64,000 nt of DNA from Selaginella moellendorffii (Eukaryota; Streptophyta; Lycopodiopsida; Selaginellales; Selaginellaceae): the NCBI RefSeq assembly GCF_000143415.4, contig NW_003314304.1:1478841-1542840 (forward strand), written 5' to 3'. The notes under the pieces are model-generated. The model worked only from the letters and a program-made list of their open reading frames with translations. It was not told the DNA's origin and ran no database searches. This document shows, in pieces, positions 46,555 through 57,572 of this stretch. A program made the translations under genes and the position numbers. Every line of letters starts with the position of its first letter. Within the stretch, counting starts at the first letter, position 1.

Positions 46555-47870
46555 AAAGATGCCAAAATAAAAAATGCCGCTAACATGAAATTATCTGAGT
46601 AGTTTTTCTTTAAAGCATTCAATACTGAAATATCAGAATAAATATAAAAATTATTTTAGAGCAATATACAAAGATACCTCATCAACTTATATCAGGAAAT
46701 GTAGCATAATCATAGTAAAACTAACATTCTGCCATAGCTATAACAATATAGAGGACATTTGATTTATCATTGCCTTGCCAAATAGTCTCAAAAATCAATA
46801 TAATATTTAATTTATTTTAAATGCCCTACATAGTTATTGTTAAATAAAACCAAAATCTTAGATATATTTCAATATAAAATACCTTTGAAAATCCATACTA
46901 TTTTATAATCCAAAGTTATAGGATGGATATTAAAATATTTGGCCATAATTGTCTTTTGGTCAATTTCTTTCACAATTTTAGTTTTTATATTGAAATATCA
47001 TTAATATGAAATCATTTGATTAGTTTTTCCTTCACTTGGATTATTAAAAATTCAACACTGAAATAAATTTGAAACATTAGGATAAATATGAAAGAATATT
47101 TTAGAGCAATAATGCAAACTTACTTCATCAACTTTTCTTAAAAAAAAATACCCCAATCATTCCAAAGACATATAGTAATAATTATATAAAGTATGTTCAT
47201 CTATCTTCATATTTCCAAACTACCTCGTAAAAATATATATTGATGATCTACTTTAAAATGGTGTTTGTTAAATAAAACTAAAAACATAAATGTTAAATAC
47301 CNNNNNNNNNNNNNNNNNNNNNNNNNNNNNNNNNNNNNNNNNNNNNNNNNNNNNNNNNNNNNNNNNNNNNNNNNNNNNNNNNNNNNNNNNNNNNNNNNNN
47401 NNNNNNNNNNNNNNNNNNNNNNNNNNNNNNNNNNNNNNNNNNNNNNNNNNNNNNNNNNNNNNNNNNNNNNNNNNNNNNNNNNNNNNNNNNNNNNNNNNNN
47501 NNNNNNNNNNNNNNNNNNNNNNNNNNNNNNNNNNNNNNNNNNNNNNNNNNNNNNNNNNNNNNNNNNNNNNNNNNNNNNNNNNNNNNNNNNNNNNNNNNNN
47601 NNNNNNNNNNNNNNNNNNNNNNNNNNNNNNNNNNNNNNNNNNNNNNNNNNNNNNNNNNNTATATAAAGCATATTTATTTACCTTCATTTTGCTAAACCAC
47701 CTCATAAAAATATAGATTAATGATCTGCTTTAGAATGGTGTTTGTTAAATAAAATAAAAAATTTAAATGCTAAATACCTTTGCAAACCCATATTTGTTTT
47801 CCCTCCAAGATTATGGGATGAAGAGCAAAATATTTTTCCATGATTGTCTCCTGTTTTTCTTTTTTCCCAA
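46555..47870. repeat. AT-rich ~440-bp tandem repeats reaching into the Roco gene 3' end
   Basis: The block 46580-46690 recurs at about 46995-47125 (shared TTAGAGCAAT...CTTCATCAACTT). The segment 46840-46975 is a decayed copy of the Roco gene's last coding bases and 3' flank (47746-47870), including TTTGTTAAATAAAA and AATACCTTTG. 47184-47301 and 47660-47777 are also similar to each other on either side of the assembly gap. The array therefore contains duplicated gene-end sequence. The gap is probably unresolved repeat. Confidence 0.7.
47302..47659. other. Assembly gap (358 N)
   Basis: This is a run of N only, and the true length is unknown. Open frames crossing it are artefacts. Both flanks are members of the same tandem repeat. 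Confidence 1.
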
Positions 47871-50800
47871 ATTTAGTTGTCACTAGCTTAAATATCTCTT
47901 GCACATCTTCTGCTTTGGGATTTGTAGTTAGCTTGCTTTTGAGAAGACATGAATCCAAAAAGCTTATAAGCCTTCCCTTGGTTTCATCCACGATTGCATT
48001 CACTATCGGTCCAACACCAGCAAAATGTCCTCCAACTTTGGCCCCAATAAATAATAAGATCAATGTATGTTTAAGTACTAGAGCAAATTTCTTGAGCCAG
48101 TTTGGTGGGAGATCCAATTCAACACCTATAGAACTCTTCACTTGATGACCTTTAGAAGTTCCTTCAGGCCATTCACACAAGTAGTGAAGTCTACCATGTG
48201 TTCCCAGTATTTTACTGTAATTTTTCCACATATTATTCTCATCAAGAATATATGGATATTTTGGGCAATCTGTCTCCAATTTCAATAATACTCGAAAACA
48301 CGTTGTATGGATTGCATTCACTTTATCTATGATAGACTTGAGTCCATTCTTGAGCTCGTTAACGCTTACTTCAATGTCATTAAGTTTTGTATCCAACTTG
48401 TCAAAACGGTTCTCCATTTTATCAAACATCTTCTTAATATATCTGAGGATTGCATCGAGTTTTGGGTCTTCAATGTTTGGAAACTCAACAACATTTGATG
48501 ATGCTTTGGGAATTGTGACTTCTCCAACCTCCTCATAGTCCTTTAAGAGTTCATGAAGCTCAACAAACTTATTCACCACTTCATATTTTTGCTCATTAGG
48601 CATCAATAACTTGGCCAAAGCATTCTCATCTGAGACTTTCAAATCGTTAATCACATCCCAACTCTCTACTTCATGTGAATAATTCCAAGTGTGAGAGTAT
48701 TCTAGACCTCTTTCTCTTGCTTCATATTTGACTTTCTTTAGTGGATAAATAACTGCATCCCATGATTTTGGTTTGCCCACATTATTTAGTATCCTTCTCC
48801 ACACATAACCACGTCTCATCACATTTTCTTCAATTTCCAAAGATGGGCAATCCTCCATACATACCCCAATAATGCAATTTCTAATTTTTTCCATCCATCC
48901 TTCAGCTTCCTTTTCTAAATCCGGCCTTGGTGCATTCTCTACCTCTTTTGGGTAGTAGATGATGACATCAACCCATTGCCTATCTTTCCAATTGTTTGTG
49001 TCTCCCCCAACTCTCACAATTATCTCAATAAGGTTTTTTTTCAAAGCCACCCATCCATTCCCAAGCCTGAAACCTTTCTTGCTTAATTTGTGAAGTTTAA
49101 CTTGGATCTTTGTGAAAATACTTGCAGGAAACAATTTCAAGTCCTTGTCTTTGCATTCAAACCTCCTGCCCCAGTAGTTGTGGTTTTTTTGAGTGTCAAT
49201 TGGCACTGAGGGTGACAATAAATCTTCTGGAGGTGAATATTCTTCTTGCAATAATGTTGGCATTATCAGCTCTTTGGGCAAGTTATGCCAATTCCCATCC
49301 CATTTATCATCCCAAGGCAATATCACTCCCATCTCATGGAGCACTCCAAGAATGTACTCCACTATTTTGTCTTCGTTCCCACATTGTTGCTTCAACTGAT
49401 GTTTAACTATGTGTGTGTCCATTTTACTTTGGAGTTTGCTTGTCTCAGTATGTATGAAGAGCTGCACCACATCCTTGATAAACCATTGGACATCTAAGAT
49501 GGCAAATTGAGACACAATGTCGTCCTCTTCATGTCCCAAGCCAAAGTAAATTGCATCACCAGAATCATGTAGAAATTGCAAGATGAATTTGAGAACATTC
49601 TTGGAACTCCTGTGAGGCAAGAGGATTTTGCCAACTTTTTCTAGGGGTATGACCTTCTTGTGACTTGGATCTTGTACCAATTTCCTCTTTGCTTTGAGAC
49701 ATTCCCGTGGTATTTTTTGCTGGGCTGACAGCAGTTCTTCCAAGCAACTCCCCAACATGGTTTTTATCCCCCTTAAATCTTTCACTTGAGTGGCCACCAC
49801 CTCAAAACAAAAGTCATTCCCAAACTCAAGTACTTGCCGATAGCCTTTGTCGGAGATTATTGCAGAAACCACCTCCTTTGGGTCAAAGTCGGGTTCTGGA
49901 GTGAAAAAGTTCAAGGCAATCAAGACCCTGGGCTTCCTTTTGGGTGAGGCTGATTGATGTGAAGCGATGAACCTCAGCCAGTAAACCAAATTCTGCTTGA
50001 AAACCTCACAATTGCCATCCTCCACCTTGCATACGATCAAGAAGAGATCCTTCTCACTTCCTCTGAGAAAGTACTGGTGGAAAGCATGGAACTCTTCCTG
50101 TCCAGCCAGGTCGCAAATGAGCAGCTTTTGTTTGGTGGTCGCATAGACAAGTGGTTGCAGCTCAATGCCTGCTGTTGAAGCATGCTTTTGGAGACATGAT
50201 GGAAACCAAGACACTCTGCGGCAGAGGTTTTTTTTTATTGTGGTCTTTCCAACCCTGCTAGCACCAAACAAGAAGACATTTGCTGTTGACGGGTTGTCAA
50301 AGTCTTTGAATGCACTCTGCTGGAAACTTGCTTGAAAGCTTCAGAAGCTTCGGAATCATCACCTAGCTCAAGCACTTCCACGAGGCTTTGGTAGTTTTCC
50401 TATCATTGCATGTAGTAAATATTTAAATTATTAGAACAAAATGTGTTCTTTAGAACATTTTTATCTATATAATATATAGAGAGTTATTAAATTATTAGGT
50501 TCGCCATAACCTTAAAATTTTAAAATTTATAATGTTCGTACTAAATTACAATTGAAAATTGACCTCAACTCGTGAGCTCAACTCTTCAACTCGTGAGCTC
50601 AAGTATGGTCCGCGCCCGTATAGTCTTTGCAGCGAACAGTTTGAACAAGTGAGTGCCTTGAAGAGTGCTTCACCTGCCTCCTCTCGAAACGTTGCCACCA
50701 GTTTTACTAGCTTAATGCAAATGCCACTCTGAAATGCCTGTTCCCACCCTTCCTTGCCAATGTGGTTATCTTCGATGACTAACTCTTCCACCCTGCACTC

Positions 50801-51586
50801 CTGACTTGCCAGATCCCTACTCAATTTCCCAAATCCTTCCACTGTCATCCTGTTCCCCAGCAATTGGAGACGTTTCAAGTTGTTTCCTGGTTTCCTAAGG
50901 AGTTGGCTAAGGAGAGTCTCTGGGTTCCCAACCCTGTACAACCAAAGCTCTGTCAAGCAGTCGAGCTGAGCAAAGGCCAACTCAAGCTCCTGAGGTGGTG
51001 TGAGGATGTCTTTGCCTCGCCAATCGAAACGTAGCCCTTTCAAGACCTTGAATTCCTGTGTCATCGTCAGTAGCTTTGCAAACCTCTGCACCTCAATCTG
51101 CCAAATATCCTGTCCCTGCTGAGGAGGAGCAATGCCCTCTGCCACCCTTTGCATTCGATCACTGGGAATGCCCAACCTACAAGCGACCCTGGCAGCGAAG
51201 TGGATGAATCTGATGTCGAGCTGTGGTACCAAAGCGGCCTTGAGAATGTCAATGTGAGCAGCAGCAGCAGCAGCAGCAGACGAACTGCCATCACCAGGAG
51301 CATCTCCCACATCCAGAGCCCTGTCTAACCTGGGCGGATTTGAAATGCACCAGTTGAGCACACCAATCAGATCCTCCTCTGTGCCTCCAAACCCCTCAAC
51401 GGTAGCACTCACCTCATCAACAAACTCACCTTTGGATGCGTCAAGCGCCTCCAGCCTCCAGACAAGCTCCCCACAATTAAACTGAATCGCATTGAAGTGC
51501 CGCTTGTTGCCCCGCTTCGCTGCGAGAGCCTCCTTGATCTCCTTGACAGAGTCACAGCGGATCCACACTCGTCGCTCCTCCTCCAT
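47770..51586 (-). CDS. LRR-Roc-COR (Roco family) GTPase
   Basis: I infer two exons. Exon 1 (50564-51586) starts MEEERRVWIRCDSVKEIKEA and encodes a leucine-rich region (LTELWLYRVGNPETLLSQLL, NNLKRLQLLGNRMTVEGFGK). A 164-nt GT/AG intron follows. Exon 2 (from 50399) contains a Roc GTPase with the P-loop FGASRVGKTT and switch II DLAGQEEF, then a COR domain (LKFILQFLHDSGDAIYFGLG, AILDVQWFIKDVVQLFIHTE, VLHEMGVILPWDDKW). A ~160-residue region of unknown fold, a coiled coil (RYIKKMFDKMENRFDKLDTK) and a conserved-looking C-terminus ending IWVCKGI follow. There is no kinase domain. The NKxD guanine motif is not apparent (VLIALNFF instead). The order recalls plant TORNADO1, but this is a distinct family member. 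The frame between 50399 and 50271 is off by one register unless a further 62-nt intron is removed. Confidence 0.8.
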
Positions 51587-52103
51587 GGAAGTTTGCCCTA
51601 GATCGAGTGATCATGAGTAAACTTCTCCCAGCTGTGGATAAGAAAGTAAGCACGAGTTAGTTTAGGGTTTAGAACAGATAAAATGGGGAAGAAGGGGAAA
51701 GGGAAAAGAGAAGACCGAGCGAGTTCGTCGCCACGACAAGGTGTTAGACGAGGATGATATCGATGCGATCTCTGGCCAAAGACTCTCAATTGTTTTCCTT
51801 TTTGTCAGTGAAGGGGCAGTGGAGAGCACGAGTAAAAAGTGAGCTGTAATGTAAGAGTTAATTTAGGAATTAAACGGAAAGGACAAGACCATAAACAAAC
51901 ATAAAATGATTCCATTTGGTGGATTTTATGACACGCTGAGGGAAGAAAGGTCGGCTGTTTCAGCAGTGTAAATGTTTAGTATTGAATTTTTGACACAGGT
52001 ACTTCAATAATCTTTAAGTGCTGGATTTAGACGATTATAAGGTTTGTTTCTGTCGCTCATCGTTCTTCCTTGTTTTTTAACAACTAAACTGATTTCCTTT
52101 TGC
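51587..52103. other. Spacer between Roco gene and kelch pseudogene
   Basis: The first ~250 bp should be the promoter and 5' UTR of the minus-strand Roco gene. The rest is AT-rich with no supported feature. Confidence 0.5.
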
Positions 52104-53599
52104 AGTGGCAAGAGATAAAACCCAAGCTTGGAGCTGCCTGGCCTTCAGCTGGAACTGGTTCTCAGCTTGCTGTTTATTTAGATGAGGTATTTGTCTACTA
52201 AAAGTATAGTTTTGCGTGTTGTGAACATTTTTTCTTTTCTAGATTTTCTTGTACGGTGGCTATTTCAAAGAGCCTGTGCTTGTTTTACATTCTCGTTTGG
52301 AGTTTTAGTTTTTCAATGTGTTTTGTGAAGGTGAAAAAATCCGGTATGGCTCCTGGCCAAGAGCAGGATTTTTGTCCACATCTTGTTTGGTGGTGTAGTT
52401 GATGCTGATGAGTACGGTTTCAATGCATGCGTTGGAAAAACTAATGTCTTTTGCAGGTGATTCCCTGCACAGCGTTTTTATGATCGAGATGTATATGCTT
52501 TCCAGATGGTTTGTATCTCGTCGATTTTTTTAAAATTATCTAAACACCATCGCTCGCAGGTATCCTTTGGAGCTTCTCAAGCCAAAGAGCCTAAAGATTA
52601 AGGTATGGCAATCTGAGATTGTGTAGTGGTTAAGTGTGCATCCAAAGCAGAGGAAAGTGGTTGATCCAAATGTGGAAAATGCGTCTCAACGTTGAGCGTT
52701 CGGCTTGAAGGTTGTTGCCTTGTGGAAGAATGAATGCTGGAATGGTCGTTGGAAAGGATACTTTATTTCTGTATGGAGGTATGAAAGAAGTCGGCAAAAA
52801 AAAAGTGACACGACGACCTTTCCTCGCTGGACCTTCGATGTGTGGAAGTGCATTATTGAGGTTAGTATGATCGAGCCATCATCCAGCCTCATACTAATGT
52901 CTCAAGCAGGAAACACAAAGCGCGTGGATTGAAGCTAGTAAGGAGAAAGGCGAAACTGATGGTGACAACAGTGATGCTGGATCGATTAATAAAGGAAAAG
53001 ACGAAGAGGACGATGACGAGGTAGTAAAAAAGAAGGATGTAAGAAAACTTGTCTGTTTCCTTTTGTGTTCTAGGATGCAGTGGAGTCACTGTGAAGAGGC
53101 AGCTGCTATTCTTAGGGGCGAAGGCAAAAAGGTGACACAGAAAGCACGGAAATTAAAGATTGATCCGAGCTGGGCCTGGCTGATTCCCAACAAACACTTT
53201 TGGTGAGTGCTGATAGTAGTTCATCTTCCTGTTTTGTTATTGATTTGTCTTTCAGCCTGGAGAAACGCTGAGAGATTTTTTCTCTTGGACGATCATGTAT
53301 TGGCAAATGGCACCTTACGATCACACCCAACACACTGGAAAGGTGACAACGCAGGTTTTCTTTCGCTCGTTCTTCATGCTCTATGCATCTATCAGGAGCT
53401 CAGGAAGGATGGATTTGACTTGGCAAAGACACGCTACAGAGAACTTAAAACCCGTCCTTGACAAGGTAAAGTGGTGTTTTAAGAAGGAATCCTCACAACA
53501 GCATTGTTTGATTTGCAGCTCGCGAGACTTGAAGCCGACCACAACGCCGAAGAGGAGGCTACCAAACCTTCCAAAGAGCGCAGCAAGAAGAAAGGATAA
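52104..53599 (+). pseudogene. Decayed kelch-repeat protein gene (KLHDC4-like), 5'-truncated
   Basis: Pieces of a plant KLHDC4-type kelch protein lie in order: WQEIKPKLGAAWPSAGTGSQ with LAVYLDE (52108-52188), FLYGGYF (about 52248), KSGMAPG and, after a frame change, RAGF (about 52335-52365), then FGGVVDADEYG-like sequence. Next are YPLELLKPKSLKIK (about 52560), a W-K-C-I-I-E exon end (about 52845) and TQSAWIEASKEKGETDGDN. Last come PGETLRDFFSWTIMYWQMAP with YDHTQHTGK (53258-53343), ELRKDGFDLAKTRYREL and the final LARLEADHNAEEEATKPSKE. Frames are broken in several places: a lost base at about 52355, stops near 53085, and an extra A at about 53447. The first ~half of the kelch propeller is missing. 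Such proteins are acidic-tailed kelch propellers of unknown biochemical role. Confidence 0.85.
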
Positions 53600-53801
53600 G
53601 GTCCGTGATCTCTGAAAGTTCTAGCTGAAAATTAAATGAATAGATTACAGTTATTCCCAGAGGTATGGTGAGTGCTTTCCTTTTCTAGAGGCAATGCCAT
53701 TGACATGAAACCACTAGTATACAATCTCTGCGTCCTATCATCAATGGTGATAGAAGGTTAATTAATAAGGACGATCCGCATGAAATGGATATCCTGCTCT
53801 T

Positions 53802-54929
53802 ACCCAGGATAAAGTTTATATTTCCATGATTGCTCGCAGAGTGTATGGGCCTGAGATATGCCATGGCTTGCTTTCGGTTGCCTTTCGTAAAGTGCAGAGT
53901 GAACACTCTCTCTACGCGGTCCATAAACTTTACTACCTGTAGTGCATTGGAGCAATGAAATCCCATCAGCAAGACCCCCAAAGGAAAATTTCTTCACACC
54001 TTGTCCGACGTTGCAAAGTGAGAGTTTTCGACCATCTTGAGGTAACTGCCAGACTCCAGTCACCTGAAAATTTAAAAAAGCTTTTTAGAAGTCTGCAGTA
54101 ATTTTCCATTTTCCATAAGTACCTTGTCATATTTCTTGCGGATCCTGACGAATGCCATCATGTTCAAGGAGCTGCCAAGTAAGTTTTCAACACTTTGAGA
54201 ACATGGATCAATCGTATAGAGGTCATTCACCTCAAGTTTCTTAGGAGTCGAAGCCCACGATAAAATTCGACAAAGGCCGTCTGGAGCATCTTGGCTGCTC
54301 GCTGAACCTTTCCTTTGTTACCGGGGCTCCCCTTCAAGCTCTGAGATTCGTCATCTACAACATGGCAGAGATCAAACGATTCCAAGTTAAGTGCTACAGA
54401 TTTAGAGGCTGCTATAACAAACCTTGCATAACGATGAGCTCTTGCATTTGGATGTGAAGTTGCTGTGCTTGAGCATCGTACTCGTCTTCCTTGCATCTAA
54501 AAAACTTGTCCACTTTGTTGAGCTGATCGTCAAGGCCGAAAAAGAAGCTCTTTTCGTGATCCGATCGAGTTCCAAACAGCTCCGTCTCGTAAAAATCCTT
54601 GCCATCTGCAATTCTCCTCTTGTGCACAACCTGACCGTATTGAAGAGTTTTGTTTCGTCTTTACAGTCCAGAACATCCATGGATGTTTCCGAGGATATGG
54701 ATTGTTCGCAGCAGCTGCTCAGGATGGCGCTGGGATCTTGCAGCAAGTTTTGAAGCTTGCTCTTGTCAACCGAGAAGACATTTGGATCGAACACCTTGTG
54801 CTGCTGGTTCTTGGTATGTAGGATCTGGTTTTTGATTCTCTTGACAACTTTCTTGAGCTGCTTGTAGTCGCAGTACTTCACCCACTCTGGGACGAGCTGG
54901 CCCTCCAGCTGCTTCTGGAACTTCACCAT
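53802..54929 (-). pseudogene. Truncated PHO1-type SPX gene
   Basis: The start MVKFQKQLEGQLVPEWVKYC is a clear SPX-domain N-terminus of the PHO1 phosphate-exporter family. It continues with DYKQLKKVVKRIKNQI, YETELFG...FFFGLDDQLNKVDKFF, VEFYRGLRLLRN, SSLNMMAFVRIRKKYDKVTG, GSYLKMVENSHFATSDK, and VVKFMDRVERVFTLHFTKGN up to INFILG. Two things show decay. There is a one-base frame change around 54625-54640, between KLFNT and VVHKRR. The whole transmembrane and EXS half is also absent, with the similarity stopping near 53802. An intact family member has about 750 residues. Its truncated end faces the kelch pseudogene's 3' end about 200 bp away. Confidence 0.85.
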
Positions 54930-55767
54930 GTCTGAAAGCTTGGATTACCTGAGGCGAACATCGTCAAGAAAACGATCAAGCAAGAGATGAAATACCTGGA
55001 GGAAATGGTGTCAAGTTTAGAATGCCTCTTCAAACTTTTCTGGCGCCTGTGCTCTGGAAGCAGAGGAAGAACAGTGGCAATGAGCATATGACGAGACAAA
55101 TGGTGGCGTGGAATCATCAAATGCGGGAGGAGCACCACCAATTCTCACAAGAAAACAGCGCCTTAAGATCATCTCTGGAGAAAAGGGGGAAAGCCTTCGT
55201 TTCTCACCGACGCCAGCGAACAATTACATAAGAATACGTTTTCCCGAGTGAAACTGACGCAGCAGAGTGCAAGAGGAGAGAAGAAGCAAGCGATCCATTG
55301 GCCTATGGAACTAAAAAAGGAAGCAAAAGGACAGGGAATGCAGGGGAATCTACATGAAAAGAAGCTGTCGTAAGTTACACACTTACACACACTCTCACAC
55401 ACTTCAACTCTTTTCTTGTCAACACGAGTAATTTATGCGAGCGAAAGGGAATGAAAGAATCATTTGAGCATCTAAAGCATGGAAGGAAGCGAGGCACGTA
55501 CTCTTTCTGGAAATCACGCTTATGGAGCGTTTTGTTTCGTCGGAATCCCGATTGCTGGCGCAACCAAACTGAAAGAATCGCAAGCTCAGAACTACGAAAG
55601 CAAAGAAAAAACTTACTCTTGAAAGGGGACGACGAGGAGAAGAATAACCGAAGGAGCCAAGCTTGGAATCGAGAGAGCTTGTCGAGTTCTCGAGGTGAGA
55701 GCCCTTTGCTCACTCAAAAACTTGAAGCAAAGCTGAATAACTCCAACAAAGCGATAAGAACGCCACC
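54930..55767. other. Spacer upstream of the PHO1 fragment
   Basis: This contains the former promoter side of the PHO1-type fragment and the 3' flank of the sucrose-phosphatase pseudogene. Several short frames occur, none with a recognisable domain. Confidence 0.45.
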
Positions 55768-57110
55768 TTATATTGAAACACACGGCGGTTGTCAAGCGAT
55801 AATTCAGCTCTTCGTCTGGAATGCACCAGCAATAAAATAATGCATATGACGCAGAAAGAAGAACTTAACGTACCCGTTCGCTGCCACTTATCAAACTTGA
55901 CAACCCAAGTAACGTCCCCAACCTTCGTCGCACGAATTCGATCAACCCACATACAGAAGTTCTTTCCCCTGTGAATACCGTGGAGGGACGTAGAATCTCA
56001 ACGCTTGTACGAAGATCGTCTTCTAGTCCCCACGGAGTGACCAGCGTTGAGTCAGGGGCCTGCCAGCCATTTCGTTGCTCAACCATCCAAAAGTACTAAA
56101 TACGAGGAACTTACCATTGGCCTTTTCAAGTGTTCAAACACCTCGTGGGAGCTTTCAACCTCGCCTCGTAACCATCTCACACAGTAGCACCACGTCCGAT
56201 CAACCAGCAGTGAGCTGGCTCAGTAAGTCGGCATCCCTGGGCGAAACACAAGGATCAAACTTGAACTCTCGGATAGCTTGTAAGATTCCCGAAGCGCATC
56301 TTTCAGTGCCACGAAAGATCTTGGGATTGTCTTTGGCATTATCAAGGTACCACTGCGTAAGATCTTCAACCGCATTCCCGACCTGAGATCGTCAGTGAGT
56401 GAGTGGCTGATCAATCGACTTCAAGAACTTACGATCACTCCAGAAACGTCTTTGACGGCAAAGAGCTCAGCATCACAAGAACTTTCTGAGGAGCTCTGCC
56501 TTCCCTCATGAGCTGTCCCTTGTCAGCTGCTCAAGGGAGAACATCCATATCCTGTCCTCCGCTGTATATGATTTTTACATCCAACTGGAAGAACAAAAAA
56601 GAAGAAGGATTAGATCACAAAAGCTTCGAACGATCCTCTAAAAACTTGCCTCACACTCGATCAATCTCTTCAACAGTGTCTCCACAACCCGAGGATCCTC
56701 CGCCTTCTTCAGCTTGAAGCTGACTTTGTGAGGTCGCTGTGCTGTTTGTTCCTACAGAAAAAAAAAAACCAGGACGAGATAGAGAAAACCGTTGTAAACA
56801 CCATCAAAGAGAGGATATGGAATTTTTCTACCTGGAATGTAAGCTCTGGAAACTTGGAAGTCTCTTCCAAACAGCCCTATCCCACCCCTTGTTTGGTTCT
56901 CGCCCATGGCATCGCCGTACAATCTCGACATCGTGACCTCCGGCGTGAGCAGCGTCCTCTCCCGCCTCATCAGTCGGCGATCTTCCAGTCGAGAACACCA
57001 GAAGCGAGTCATGGAAATAATCTGCGGCCCAGAGCGCATTGAAGAAGAAACCCGATGCGTACCATTGTTCCATCGAGATCGGAGACGATCGCGAGCCGCG
57101 CCCCCTCCAT
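55768..57110 (-). pseudogene. Decayed sucrose-phosphatase (SPP) gene
   Basis: In minus-strand order: MEGARLAIVSDLDGTMV (57110 down; the DxD nucleophile of the HAD phosphatases), FNALWAADYFHDSLLVFSTG (about 57040), LLTPEVT (about 56960), RPHKVSFKLKKAEDPRVVET (about 56720), LDVKIIYSGGQDMDVLP (about 56575), DAELFAVKDVSG (about 56465), LTQWYLDNAKDNPKIFRGTE (about 56360), CASGILQAIREFKFDPCVSP, MWVDRIRATKVGDVTWVVKF (about 55925), and a last exon DEELNYRLTTAVCFNIR. Sucrose-phosphatase removes phosphate from sucrose-6F-phosphate. The copy is broken: there is a deletion and frame change after the nucleophile loop, a stop after MDVLP (about 56548), loss of the segment before the GNDAELF-like motif, and further frame shifts. 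Retained introns show it is not a processed copy. Confidence 0.87.
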
Positions 57111-57423
57111 TACAAGCTAATGTGCAAAGAACCCTAAAAGCATATGCATAGTATCCCTCGAATCTTTTTAGACTTTTCACTAGTTTCCAACTTGTCTTCC
57201 TTCCCAATCCTCGTAGCCTCTTAGAAACGCACGAAGAGGACCACTCTCTCATTCGGAGATACCGCCGAATCGTAAAGGGATCTTCCCTTCACATAGAAAT
57301 CTGCAAAGAACCGCTCCACACAAATTCCTTTTCAGAGTTTCTATACCTCGAATGGATCTGTCTGGTGCTTCTCATTGTTTTCTTGCTCTTCGACCTCTTC
57401 CTGGAAGAGCAATCCAAGGCAGC
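57111..57423. other. Spacer, no recognised gene
   Basis: This is the 5' flank of the SPP pseudogene up to the EIN3-derived junction. A minus-strand frame here (QYEAALDCSSRKRSKSKKTM) runs into the EIN3 glutamine tract but matches no family I know. Confidence 0.45.
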
Positions 57424-57572
57424 CTCATACTGGCTCTGCTGCTGCTGCTGCTGCCCGATCAAATTCCCCTCAAATTCGACACATTGCCCGGGCAAGCGTC
57501 ACAATCCCAATGCCGCCACCGCTGCGAGGCGCTGCCAACACGATCAACGAGAATCGATGCCCTAGCGCATTG
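57424..57572. other. Chimeric junction: EIN3 coding piece + EIN3 upstream piece
   Basis: 57428-57466 matches the EIN3 coding sequence around its glutamine tract (39027-39062; CTGCTGCTGC...GCCCGATCAAATTCCCC). 57469-57570 then matches the EIN3 5' region (40319-40423). From 57573 the match continues at 40774. Two internal blocks of the original order (39063-40318 and 40424-40773) are missing. This is the left end of duplication copy B. Confidence 0.88.

Noticed and set aside
47207-47715. Open frames across the N-run
   Set aside because: They are artefacts of translating undetermined bases.
52104-57110. Helitron or MULE capture as an established call
   Set aside because: I see no terminal inverted repeats, target duplication or Helitron 3' hairpin at the borders, so it is kept only as a hypothesis.
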